A stretch of DNA of 35,866 nt from an uncultured Alphaproteobacteria bacterium. GTDB taxonomy: Bacteria; Pseudomonadota; Alphaproteobacteria; Puniceispirillales; Puniceispirillaceae. The DNA lies in assembly GCA_913064995.1 (NCBI GenBank), contig CAJYBL010000002.1:1-35866 (forward strand). The letters run 5' to 3'. Under the pieces are notes generated by a model. The model did not search any database, was not told where the DNA came from, and saw nothing but the letters and a program-made list of their open reading frames with translations. Shown here one piece after another: positions 8,013 to 15,295 of the stretch; within the stretch, counting starts at the first letter, position 1, and every line of letters begins with the position of its first letter. Made by a program: the position numbers and the translations under genes.

Positions 8013-9751
8013 CGCCACCAAAAAAGATAAGGGGCGGCGCATTGCTTGCGCGTGCCTTGCAGGAAAAGGGCGTTGAACATGTGTTCACCCTGTCAGGCGG
8101 GTTTTGCAATCCTGCGCTTGAAGGGTTTATGGAATGCCAGATGAAGGTGATCAATTGCCCGCATGAACAGGTGGCTGGACATTTCGCCGATGGCCATACG
8201 CGGATCACGCGCAAACCTGCGGTTTGTCTTGTCGGACCAGAGGGGTTTGCGAATGCCGTGCCAGCAATGATGGAGGCTTGGGGCGAACGTTCACCGGTGA
8301 TTTTTGTCACTGGATCAAGCACGTTGAAACGTCAAGGTGCAGGCGGATTCAAAGAAATTGACGATGTTGCAATCGCCGCGCCGCTGACAAAATATAGCGC
8401 CACCATAACCGATGGCGAGCGCATCAATGAATTTGTTGACCGCGCCGTCAAGATTGCCACCAACGGCTATCCCGGGGCGGTTCATCTTAGCCTTCCTGTT
8501 GATATTATGTTTTCCCATTTTGCAGAAGATGCTGGCCGCGATGAACGGCCATTTGATCTGAGCATGCAACTGCCAGCGCGCGCTTGGCCAGAACCAGCAC
8601 GCCTTCAGCAACTGCTGCAAAAGCTCAACAATGCCAAACGGCCGGTTCTGATTGGCGGACATGGTGTTTGGTGGGCAAAGGCCGAGGCAAAACTTGAAGA
8701 GGCTGGCCGGCTGCTTGGCATTCCGGTGTTTAACATCCCCTATCATCAAAAACTGCTAGGCGAAGAATGCGAAGCCTATATGGGGCTTGCCGATATCCAT
8801 CAATATCATCCTTCCGCCGATGCGTTTCGTGACGCTGATCTGGTGCTGATGGTTGGTGGCCGACTTGATAATCAGATGAATTTTGGCAATCCACCATTAT
8901 TTCCATCAAGCGCCGAACTGGTATGTGTCAATGGATCGCACGAAGAAATAGAGTTTAACCGCGCGGCTGATTTTGCCTTATTATGTGATCCAGCTGCGTT
9001 TCTAGAAACCTTGGTCGCGCATCGGCAGAATCCCGATTTCCGCCTGCCCCGCGATTGGTATGATTTAAACCGGCAATGGCGTGCTGCATGGGTTGATAAG
9101 ATGCTTGCCGATCTTGATCATGAAACAGCGCAGCCAGCATTTGAGGGTCGGATTCACCCCTTGCAATTAGCACTTGATGTGCAGGGCGCGATGAGTGATG
9201 GCGACTGGCTGGTGATCGATGGTGGCAACACGCATTTCTGGTCGGAAATTGCGGTGAATATTGCCGGATTTCAGGGGAAAAAACTTGGTGGGATTTTGCA
9301 TCCAGGCACCTTTAGCCTTTTGGGGGTTGGTGTGTCGTTTGCGGTATCGGCAAAAAATGTTGATCCCAACCGCAATGTTGTGCTGATCAGCGGCGATGGT
9401 GCCTTTCTGTCAGGGGGGTTGTCGATTGAGGCTGCCTTTCAAGAAAATCGTCCCATCGTTGTCGTGATTGATAATAATGGCGGACTTGACTGTATTTCCC
9501 AGCAGCAGGAAAGGCTATTTGCCAGCGGCACGCATTATGCTACCGATTTCCGTGATATTCCGTTTCACGCGATGTTTGAGGGGCTTGGTGGGCATGGTGA
9601 ATTGGTCACAAGGCGCGAAGACATCATTCCGGCGGTGCAACGTGCCATGGCTACTGGCAAGACGGCTTGTGTAAATGTCAAAGTGAAGGGGGTTATCAGC
9701 CCGATTGTTTTGGCAACCACATCAAAACGCGACAAGGCGTCGATTGAATAA
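8009..9751 (+). CDS. Thiamine diphosphate-dependent enzyme (acetolactate synthase/2-oxoacid decarboxylase family)
   Basis: Enzymes of this family cleave or join 2-oxoacids using thiamine diphosphate. The 580-residue protein has all three domains. The N-terminal Pyr domain carries the cofactor-activating Glu53 in CPHEQVAGHFADG. A central domain lies around 190-340. The C-terminal PP domain has GDG at 462-464 and the paired Asn at about 489-490, the standard metal/ThDP motif. The gene overlaps the hydroxyacid dehydrogenase by ATGA, so the two are made together, and the likely sequence is 2-hydroxyacid to 2-oxoacid to decarboxylated or lyase product. Alternatives are a carboligase or an oxalyl-CoA-decarboxylase-like enzyme; residues outside the ThDP motif do not let me choose. 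Confidence 0.88.
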   Translation: MTPPKKIRGGALLARALQEKGVEHVFTLSGGFCNPALEGFMECQMKVINCPHEQVAGHFADGHTRITRKPAVCLVGPEGFANAVPAMMEAWGERSPVIFVTGSSTLKRQGAGGFKEIDDVAIAAPLTKYSATITDGERINEFVDRAVKIATNGYPGAVHLSLPVDIMFSHFAEDAGRDERPFDLSMQLPARAWPEPARLQQLLQKLNNAKRPVLIGGHGVWWAKAEAKLEEAGRLLGIPVFNIPYHQKLLGEECEAYMGLADIHQYHPSADAFRDADLVLMVGGRLDNQMNFGNPPLFPSSAELVCVNGSHEEIEFNRAADFALLCDPAAFLETLVAHRQNPDFRLPRDWYDLNRQWRAAWVDKMLADLDHETAQPAFEGRIHPLQLALDVQGAMSDGDWLVIDGGNTHFWSEIAVNIAGFQGKKLGGILHPGTFSLLGVGVSFAVSAKNVDPNRNVVLISGDGAFLSGGLSIEAAFQENRPIVVVIDNNGGLDCISQQQERLFASGTHYATDFRDIPFHAMFEGLGGHGELVTRREDIIPAVQRAMATGKTACVNVKVKGVISPIVLATTSKRDKASIE

Positions 9752-9772
9752 CCGTGAACAGGGGGCCAAACT

Positions 9773-10120
9773 ATGGCGGTTTTATCTTCTCACTTTTTGA
9801 ACGCGGTTGATGGAACCCATGCTGGCGCAGTGGCGGTTAGCCTGATGTCAATTGGCGATGACGACCAGCGCAAAACGCTATTCACCGCCGAAAGTGACGC
9901 ACATGGACGATTTTCCCATGGCTTTGACGCTGACAATGGGCAATCATATGAAATGGTGATTGCCAGCGGTGCCTATTTCAAGACAGCGAATTTACCAAGG
10001 TCAGGGGCACAGATTCTCGATGAAATTGTGGTGCGCTTTACCACACCTGATCCAGACAGCAGGTATCATATTCCCGTCATCATGGCACCCAACAGCTATT
10101 CATGCTGGTGGTCGGCTTAA
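9773..10120 (+). CDS. Transthyretin-like / 5-hydroxyisourate hydrolase-family protein with altered C-terminus
   Basis: HIU hydrolases open the ring of 5-hydroxyisourate in urate breakdown and end in a Tyr-Arg-Gly-Ser tetrapeptide. This 115-residue protein has the right length and pattern: LSSHFLN with His7, DAHGRF with Arg46, YEMVIASGAYF, then IVVRFTTPDPDSRYHIPV with His99. These correspond to the His/Arg/His active-site set. The tail, however, reads CWWSA rather than YRGS. A good ribosome site (aggggg) precedes the ATG, 21 bp after the ThDP gene. No other purine catabolism gene is near. I infer a relative recruited to another cyclic or activated substrate, but true HIU hydrolase activity is not excluded. 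Confidence 0.8.
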   Translation: MAVLSSHFLNAVDGTHAGAVAVSLMSIGDDDQRKTLFTAESDAHGRFSHGFDADNGQSYEMVIASGAYFKTANLPRSGAQILDEIVVRFTTPDPDSRYHIPVIMAPNSYSCWWSA

Positions 10121-10149
10121 TGGTCATAACATATAGTGAGGCTTAACTG

Positions 10150-11265
10150 ATGAGCGAATCAGGGTTAAACATGTCGCGTCGTATCCGGCGCACCCCTTAT
10201 TCTGACAAGGTTGAACAGCATGGTGTTCGCGGGTTCAGTGTGGTCAATCATATGCTATTACCAAAAGCCTTTTCAGATTCGGTTGAAGATGATTACTGGC
10301 ATCTTCGCCAAGATGTTCAAATCTGGGACGTTGCCTGCCAAAGGCAGGTTGAAATTTCGGGACCTGATGCGACACATCTGATTCAGTTAATGACGCCGCG
10401 CGACCTTCGCCAAGCGCGTGTTGGGCAAGGGCTTTACGTTCCACTGATCGACGAACATGCTGGCATGGTAAATGATCCGGTGCTGTTGAAACTGGCTGAA
10501 AACCGTTTTTGGCTGTCGATTGCCGACTCGGATGTTCTGCTTTGGGCAAAGGGGCTGGCGGTGGGCGCGGGTCTTAATGTGGTTGTCAATGAAGCTGATG
10601 TAGCACCACTTGCAATTCAAGGGCCAAAGGCCGGCCAATTAATGGCCAGTCTGGTTGGGGATCAGATTCAGCAATTGCCCTATTTTGGGTTTGCCATGTT
10701 TGATCTTCTTGGCACAAGCCAACTGATTGCGCGATCAGGTTACAGCAAGCAGGGCGGTTTTGAGGTTTACCTTGCTGGCGGCGATATGGGGTCTGACCTT
10801 TGGGATCTGATCTGGGATGCTGGTCAGCCCTATAATATCAAGCCCGGCTGCCCAAACCTGATCGAGCGCATCGAAGGTGGGCTCATGTCTTACGGAAATG
10901 AATTCACCCTTGCCAACAATCCGCTGGAATGCGGCTTTGATCGTTTGTGCCATCTTGGTGATGAAATCAATTATATTGGTCGTGCCGCGCTTCGCCAGAT
11001 TGCCACTGACGGGCCGGTTCAAGCCATTCGCGGAGTCCGCTTTGGCGGTGATAAGACACCGCCATGTGGCAAACCATTTCCAGTAACCGGTCTGGATGGC
11101 GTGCCGGTTGGGCAGATCACATCTGGAATCTATTCGCCGCGTTTGAACTGCAATATTGGCATGTCAATGATCCTTAAAACCCACTGGGATTATGACACTG
11201 CCCTGCTGGTTCATACGCCCGATGGTGTGGTGCGTGATGCCGTGGTTTCTAGATTACCCTTTTGA
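10150..11265 (+). CDS. dmdA: DmdA-like aminomethyltransferase-family demethylase (DMSP demethylase family)
   Basis: DmdA transfers a methyl group from dimethylsulfoniopropionate to tetrahydrofolate, giving methylmercaptopropionate; the fold is that of the glycine cleavage T protein. The 371-residue length matches DmdA. Stretches I recognise from marine DmdA are SRRIRRTPY (9-17), NHMLLP (33-38), YWHLRQDVQIWDV (49-61) with CQRQVE after it, MVNDPVLLKL (106-115, Asp109 at the folate-side acid), SIADSDVLLWAKGLA, IARSGYSKQGGFE and CPNLIERIEGGL. It is the last gene of the block, 29 bp after the HIU-hydrolase-like gene. It could be a paralogue acting on another onium compound, since no dmdB, dmdC or dmdD is nearby. 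Confidence 0.75.
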   Translation: MSESGLNMSRRIRRTPYSDKVEQHGVRGFSVVNHMLLPKAFSDSVEDDYWHLRQDVQIWDVACQRQVEISGPDATHLIQLMTPRDLRQARVGQGLYVPLIDEHAGMVNDPVLLKLAENRFWLSIADSDVLLWAKGLAVGAGLNVVVNEADVAPLAIQGPKAGQLMASLVGDQIQQLPYFGFAMFDLLGTSQLIARSGYSKQGGFEVYLAGGDMGSDLWDLIWDAGQPYNIKPGCPNLIERIEGGLMSYGNEFTLANNPLECGFDRLCHLGDEINYIGRAALRQIATDGPVQAIRGVRFGGDKTPPCGKPFPVTGLDGVPVGQITSGIYSPRLNCNIGMSMILKTHWDYDTALLVHTPDGVVRDAVVSRLPF

Positions 11266-11394
11266 TCATGGCTGTGGCCAAGCCTGTCTTCTAGGTGACG
11301 AGCAGTCTTTGTGCGAAAGCATGGCTGTTTGAGGCCTCAAATTGCTGCCGCTATTCATGGATTTTGCCAATTGGCAAAGCCATCATCTAGCCTG
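11266..11394. promoter_or_regulatory. Spacer with two perfect palindromes
   Basis: Between the demethylase stop and the copper-type promoter lie two perfect palindromes: a 14-mer at 11328-11341 (TTTGAGGCCTCAAA) and a 16-mer at 11363-11378 (TTTGCCAATTGGCAAA). Their centres are 36 bp apart and both start TTTG and end CAAA. Neither is followed by a T-run, so they are not intrinsic terminators; operator sites or short cruciform-forming sequences are possible. Confidence 0.6.
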
Positions 11395-11425
11395 TTGACC
11401 TTCCCCTAGGAGGAAGATCTATGTT
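11395..11425 (+). promoter_or_regulatory. MerR/CueR-type (copper-responsive) promoter-operator
   Basis: A TTGACC -35 box (11395-11400) and a TATGTT -10 box (11420-11425) are separated by 19 bp, the lengthened spacer characteristic of MerR-family promoters. The spacer is filled by an inverted repeat, CTTCC-N7-GGAAG (11400-11416), closely resembling the CueR operator of copA-type promoters. A taggag ribosome site and the ATG at 11445 follow. No merR/cueR gene is in the window, so the regulator would be encoded elsewhere. Confidence 0.8.
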
Positions 11426-11444
11426 CCGTCAGTAGGAGAAATTT

Positions 11445-11891
11445 ATGACTACCACAACCAACAGCTTAAACATCCATTGGCAGTGCAAACCTACATGGAA
11501 GCGCGCAAGCTATAACACCAGTTGGTGTTTACTTGGCTGTTCGATTGGTGATCTGGGAACGATATTTTATTTTCAAACCATGGGCATTGATTGGCCAGTT
11601 ATATGGATTATGTCGCTTGCTATTATAAATGGCCTTTTGACCTCAATCATTTTGGAAACAATCATTTTGGCGCGCCAGATGGCGTTCAACATCGCATTGA
11701 AAACGGCGTTTGGCATGTCTTTGATTTCGATGATTTCAATGGAAGTGGCGATGAATCTTACCGACTTTATGCTAACAGGCGGGGCCTTGCTCACTTGGTG
11801 GGCCGTGCCGCTTATGCTTTTTGCCGGTTTCATCACACCGTTGCCCTATAATTACTGGCGCCTGAAAGCGTTGGGCAAAGCCTGTCATTAA
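11445..11891 (+). CDS. DUF4396-domain membrane protein, probable copper-responsive
   Basis: The 148-residue protein has about four membrane segments, roughly at 26-44, 50-70, 80-105 and 110-133. It shows the DUF4396 pattern: an early LLGCSIGDLG segment, a central acidic/Met-rich helix (SMEVAMNLTDFMLTGG) and a final PYNYWRLKALGKACH. The biochemical role of the domain is not established. The MerR/CueR-type promoter directly upstream and two cytochromes downstream point to copper or redox stress. Cys, Met and His residues within the membrane helices and the C-terminal CH pair could bind metal, which is inference. Confidence 0.75.
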   Translation: MTTTTNSLNIHWQCKPTWKRASYNTSWCLLGCSIGDLGTIFYFQTMGIDWPVIWIMSLAIINGLLTSIILETIILARQMAFNIALKTAFGMSLISMISMEVAMNLTDFMLTGGALLTWWAVPLMLFAGFITPLPYNYWRLKALGKACH

Positions 11892-11964
11892 AACCACCGC
11901 ATTTAGTTTGGGACATTCCGATTATGGCCTTTCATTGCAGATCATCAAAAGGACCTTACGCAAC

Positions 11965-12411
11965 ATGACTTTACGCAAAACCACCCTTGCCGCAGCCCTC
12001 GCCCTTTCATGCGGTCTTTCTATGCTTGCCTATGCGCATAGCGGTGCCACCGGCATTGTCAAAGAACGGATGGATTTCTTCAAACAAAACAAAGATAGCC
12101 TTAAAGCCATCAAGACGCATTTTCGTAATGGTGATCTTGATGCGATTATTCCGCTTGCTAAGCAAATTCGTGATTGGGCAGAAAAGATGCCAGCCTATTT
12201 TCCAGCGGGAAGCGATGGCAAACCATCCGAAGCATCACCACAAATCTGGTTGGATTTTTCTGGATTTGAGCGTGCTGCCAATGCCAATTATCAAGCTGCT
12301 AATCAATTGGTGACTGCCGCCAAAGCAAGTGATTCCAAGGCCGCGATAAATGCGTTTAAAGCCACTGCAGCGACCTGCAAAAGCTGTCACAAATCATATA
12401 AATTGGATTAA
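11965..12411 (+). CDS. Cytochrome c' (class II cytochrome c)
   Basis: A periplasmic four-helix-bundle cytochrome; family members bind NO and CO and protect against nitrosative stress. I place the start at 11965 (148 aa), where a signal peptide begins (cleavage about AYA|HS, residue 24) behind an aaagga ribosome site. The heme site is the C-terminal CKSCH at 138-142, and the mature N-terminus carries KERMDFF, the segment that usually covers the distal face. Other hallmarks are MPAYFPAGS and SPQIWLDFSGF. It lies 73 bp after the DUF4396 gene and 4 bp before the next cytochrome gene, so it likely shares the copper-type promoter. Confidence 0.9.
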   Translation: MTLRKTTLAAALALSCGLSMLAYAHSGATGIVKERMDFFKQNKDSLKAIKTHFRNGDLDAIIPLAKQIRDWAEKMPAYFPAGSDGKPSEASPQIWLDFSGFERAANANYQAANQLVTAAKASDSKAAINAFKATAATCKSCHKSYKLD

Positions 12412-12415
12412 TGAG

Positions 12416-12901
12416 ATGCGCAAAAATACCCTTGCCTATTTATGCCTGACACTGACGGTTGCCACCCCAATGCCAAGCATTGCTGATAATCCTGTTGAAT
12501 TACGTCCCGATGACCCAGTCTATGTAAAGCTTGGAAAAAAAATCTACATGGATCAATGCGCAAGCTGTCATGGTGTGAATTTGGAAGGGCAAGCTGGATG
12601 GCGCGACAAGATGGTTGATGGCATGCGGCTTGCCCCACCACATGATAAATCAGGCCATACATGGCATCACCCAGATGCGTTGCTTTACAAACTAACCAAA
12701 TATGGGTTTGCCGCGATGATTGGCAGTGACTATAAGGTCAGCATGCCTATTTATGATGATGTGTTAAAAAACGAAGAAATCATCGCAGCCTTGTCTTATA
12801 TCAAATCGACATGGCCAGATGATGTCAGGCAAATCCATGATAAAATCAATGCTGATTACAAGCTGAACAATGCCATGGAAAATAGCAAACGCGGTTCTTA
12901 A
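12416..12901 (+). CDS. Class I cytochrome c, periplasmic
   Basis: A small periplasmic electron carrier. The chosen start at 12416 gives 161 residues with a signal peptide (cleavage about SIA|DN, residue 23). The heme motif CASCH is at 48-52 and the distal Met ligand is probably Met110 in VSMPIY, followed by the C-terminal helix EEIIAALSYIKSTWP. An unusual His-rich stretch (HDKSGHTWHHP, about 76-86) lies between them and may bind metal. The gene follows cytochrome c' by 4 bp. Single-heme cytochromes of this type occur beside copper-tolerance genes in Proteobacteria, which fits the upstream promoter. Its last four bases overlap the convergent gene. Confidence 0.9.
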   Translation: MRKNTLAYLCLTLTVATPMPSIADNPVELRPDDPVYVKLGKKIYMDQCASCHGVNLEGQAGWRDKMVDGMRLAPPHDKSGHTWHHPDALLYKLTKYGFAAMIGSDYKVSMPIYDDVLKNEEIIAALSYIKSTWPDDVRQIHDKINADYKLNNAMENSKRGS

Positions 12902-13248
12902 TCTGTCAAATCTTCGCGGAATCCAGCGCTAGCTGTCTTGATTTTTGACCAGCAAGACACTGATTTTCGCATCAGCCATCCCATGATGATGTTGGTGATC
13001 CATTTTTCGTAAAGTGCTGGTGATAATCTTGTCACTGGTTCGTATTCTATTTTGTTATAATAGGCAAAAACTTCAATTTGCAGGTCATTTATTTGCCGTT
13101 CAGCAAGAAGATCCTTGATTTCATAGCTGGTTCGATTGCGAAACCAGCGTTCAAATCTTTTGTTTAACTTCCGTTCGATCCAATACATATGATTTGATCG
13201 GTAATCGGCCTCGATCACCTCGAGCAATGCGTGATCATCGGCTGTCAT
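12898..13248 (-). CDS. Hypothetical protein, 116 aa
   Basis: I do not recognise this protein. It is soluble and mixed-charge, with an N-terminal half rich in Arg, Lys, Tyr and Trp (YWIERKLNKRFERWFRNR) and no signal peptide. The ATG at 13246-13248 has a ggag ribosome site about 11 bases upstream. It ends by overlapping the convergent cytochrome c stop by 4 bp. Codon choice resembles its neighbours, so it is probably a real gene. Confidence 0.6.
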   Translation of the reverse strand: MTADDHALLEVIEADYRSNHMYWIERKLNKRFERWFRNRTSYEIKDLLAERQINDLQIEVFAYYNKIEYEPVTRLSPALYEKWITNIIMGWLMRKSVSCWSKIKTASAGFREDLTD

Positions 13249-13362
13249 AGATTAATCGCTCCAATTGCTGTAGACAGAGGCTACCCACTTGTCGTAAAAT
13301 CGATCCGGCAAATATGACATTATGATCGCAGATACCAACCCGCACCCGAAAAATCAAATATC

Positions 13363-13806
13363 ATGAATGAATCCAGCGCACTTTTTGGCCTGTTTCTCTC
13401 AGCTTTTCTTGCCGCCACGATTTTACCGGCGCAATCCGAGCTTGGCCTTGGATATTTGGTGATTACATCAAAATATTCAATTGGGCTGCTAGTTATGTTT
13501 GCCAGTCTTGGCAATACGCTTGGCGCGATCGTCAATTGGGCCATCGGGCGCAGCATTGCATCATCGGTTATGCGAATGGAAAAAATAAAAGCCTCGCCGC
13601 GCTACCACTCGATTACCCGCTGGTATCAAAAATTTGGACGCTGGACACTTTTGCTAAGCTGGGTACCAATCATTGGCGATCCAATCACCGTGATGGCTGG
13701 CATTTTTAAAGAACCCTTGAAAAGCTTTGTTTTTATTGTCGCGCTGGCAAAAACCACCCGCTATGTGGTGATTGCGCTTTTTGCTGAAAAATTTGCTTTT
13801 GGATAG
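13363..13806 (+). CDS. YqaA-family (DedA/SNARE-associated-like) inner membrane protein
   Basis: A small integral membrane protein of the YqaA group, related to DedA proteins, which are linked to lipid flipping and membrane homeostasis. The 147-residue sequence shows the group's arrangement: a first hydrophobic segment with FLAATILPAQSE, then FASLGNTLGAIVNWAIGR, a basic loop (RYHSITRWYQKFGRW) and LSWVPIIGDPITVMAGIF. The last two helices carry the Pro/Gly/Asp pattern typical of the fold. There is no strong ribosome site at the ATG. Confidence 0.85.
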   Translation: MNESSALFGLFLSAFLAATILPAQSELGLGYLVITSKYSIGLLVMFASLGNTLGAIVNWAIGRSIASSVMRMEKIKASPRYHSITRWYQKFGRWTLLLSWVPIIGDPITVMAGIFKEPLKSFVFIVALAKTTRYVVIALFAEKFAFG

Positions 13807-13891
13807 ACGTAACAGGCCGCTATGATTTGGCGCGTTACATTTTCCCAATTAGACATGGCGTTATCATAAAAATGCAAAAAGGAATGGATGC

Positions 13892-14521
13892 ATGATTGAT
13901 TTTTATACATGGACAACCCCGAATGGCCGCAAAGTATCGATCCTTCTCGAAGAGCTTGGCATCGATTACGAAGTGCATTCCATCAATATCACCCAAGGAG
14001 ATCAAAATAGCCCTGCATTTTTGAAAATCAGCCCAAATAACAAAATCCCAGCCATCATTGACCGTGACAATGGTATGAGTTTGATGGAATCCGGCGCTAT
14101 TCTTGTCTATTTGGCCGAAAAATATGGGAAATTTCTGCCAAAAGACAGAACCGCACGCGCCAAGGTCAATGAATGGCTGATGTGGCAAATGGGCGGATTT
14201 GGGCCGATTCTTGGTCAGGCACATCATTTCCTGCATTTCAATCCGGGCAAGTCAGATTATGCCGAAGAACGCTTTCGCAGCGAAGTGGCGCGGCTTTATG
14301 GCGTGCTCGATCGGCGGCTTGAAGGGCGCGATTATATTTGTGACGATTATTCGATTGTCGATATGGCCTGCTGGCCATGGGTATCGCGCTATGAGTGGCA
14401 ACAGGTCAATCTTACCGCTTATCCAAATGTCCGATCATGGTATCAACGCCTTCTGGCACGCGATGCGGTACAAAAAGGTTATCAAGTGCCAAAACAAATG
14501 GGGGAAATCCCGCAAGGCTAA
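13892..14521 (+). CDS. Glutathione S-transferase family, YfcG/YghU-type disulfide-bond oxidoreductase
   Basis: Nu-class GSTs of this type reduce disulfides with glutathione and have weak classic transferase activity. The 209-residue protein has an N-terminal thioredoxin-like domain with TPNGRKVSILLEELG (9-23), ISPNNKIPAI around 46-55 and the glutathione-binding ESGAILVYLAEKYG. The C-terminal helical domain begins with NEWLMWQMGGFGPILGQAHHF, a strong YfcG/YghU signature, and contains SIVDMACWPW. It stands alone between short intergenic regions. The exact substrate is not known. Confidence 0.9.
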   Translation: MIDFYTWTTPNGRKVSILLEELGIDYEVHSINITQGDQNSPAFLKISPNNKIPAIIDRDNGMSLMESGAILVYLAEKYGKFLPKDRTARAKVNEWLMWQMGGFGPILGQAHHFLHFNPGKSDYAEERFRSEVARLYGVLDRRLEGRDYICDDYSIVDMACWPWVSRYEWQQVNLTAYPNVRSWYQRLLARDAVQKGYQVPKQMGEIPQG

Positions 14522-14730
14522 TCCGTATTTTTCAACCATCAGCTGTCCTACCCATGAGCCGGGCGGGACGGCCATTACCATCTATAATATTTGAGGAGTG
14601 ATTTGTCTCATGCTAGCCCTTGATCACTTGGCGGTAGAAATCCATCCGTTAACTGAGGGAAAGTACGGCGAAGCTTACAATTACTGCGCGCAGTCGCGAT
14701 GATTTTAACGTCATTGTTAATAGCGAAGAA
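14522..14730. other. Spacer with possible gene remnants
   Basis: No firm gene is seen. A 30-codon frame at 14610-14702 begins MLALDHLAVEI, which resembles the first strand of VOC/glyoxalase-like proteins but then stops. A second frame is open from 14656 into the following small ORF without an ATG. The overlap of the two suggests decayed sequence or a frameshift. Confidence 0.35.
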
Positions 14731-14964
14731 TTGCACAAGACCAAACAGTCGATTTTCAAAGTCAATATAACCAGTGCCGATCTTCACAAGCTAACAGAAA
14801 ACCGTGTCGATAAAGATCATCTTATTGCATTCGCCTTTATCTTTTTGCTGGAACGCGAACCTGTTGACGCGATTCAATCCGCCTTCAACATGAAAACCAT
14901 CAGCCATTATTTTCCTGAATTTCCCAAAGCGGTGAAAAGCTGGGTTGATGAAAATGCCAAATAG
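14731..14964 (+). CDS. Hypothetical small protein, 77 aa (TTG start, possibly truncated)
   Basis: Not recognised. The only available start is TTG at 14731; the frame stays open upstream to 14656 with no ATG or GTG, so the true N-terminus may have been lost. The product is soluble and helical, with KVNITSADLHKLTENRVDKDHL and a C-terminal ISHYFPEFPKAVKSWVDENAK. It could be the tail of a decayed gene. The coding call rests mainly on a codon pattern like the neighbours. Confidence 0.4.
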   Translation: MHKTKQSIFKVNITSADLHKLTENRVDKDHLIAFAFIFLLEREPVDAIQSAFNMKTISHYFPEFPKAVKSWVDENAK

Positions 14965-15174
14965 CGATTTTGGATAAGCGCATATCGCCTGCCTGCTGCT
15001 TAAATCAGGCGGCGCTGCCTTGCCATCATAAATTGGCCGTTCCGGTCGGAACCGGCCAAAAACCGAAAAATATGGCATGGGATTTGCAAAGGCCTCATCA
15101 AGGTCAAACCCCTAATTCGTGCAAAGGATCCCAAAAAGAGAATTTGACGCGAGTTAGCAGTGGCTTGGACCTCC
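14965..15174. other. Intergenic stretch with a strong dyad
   Basis: No gene is supported. A 26-bp dyad at 15033-15058 (TTGGCCG-TTCC, loop GGTC, GGAACCGGCCAA, one bulged base) lies just after the small ORF. On the plus strand it is followed by A residues rather than T residues, so it is not a standard terminator for that gene. Confidence 0.5.
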
Positions 15175-15220
15175 GATGAGAACCCTCATCAGCCTTAACG
15201 GTTGGTGGGGGTTTTTCTTT
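15175..15220 (+). terminator. Intrinsic terminator with an overlapping alternative hairpin
   Basis: AACCCTCATCAG (15181-15192) can pair with TTGGTGGGGGTT (15202-15213) through 11-12 pairs including G-U wobbles, with a 9-nt loop and a run of T residues after it. A competing perfect 6-bp hairpin, GATGAG-AACC-CTCATC (15175-15190), uses the same left arm, so only one can form at a time. That is the layout of an attenuator or of the 3' end of a small RNA. Upstream promoter not identified. Confidence 0.6.
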
Positions 15221-15295
15221 AGGCAAAATATGCAAATTCTGGCATTTATCACCATTTTGATGGCCATCCTTGTTACAGACCGCGGTGACGCATAG

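Noticed and set aside
14610-14702. Short MLALDHLAVEI frame as a VOC/glyoxalase gene
   Set aside because: Only 30 codons, and the resemblance ends after about 10 residues.
15033-15058. Strong dyad as a terminator of the 77-aa ORF
   Set aside because: It is followed by A residues, not T residues, on the plus strand.
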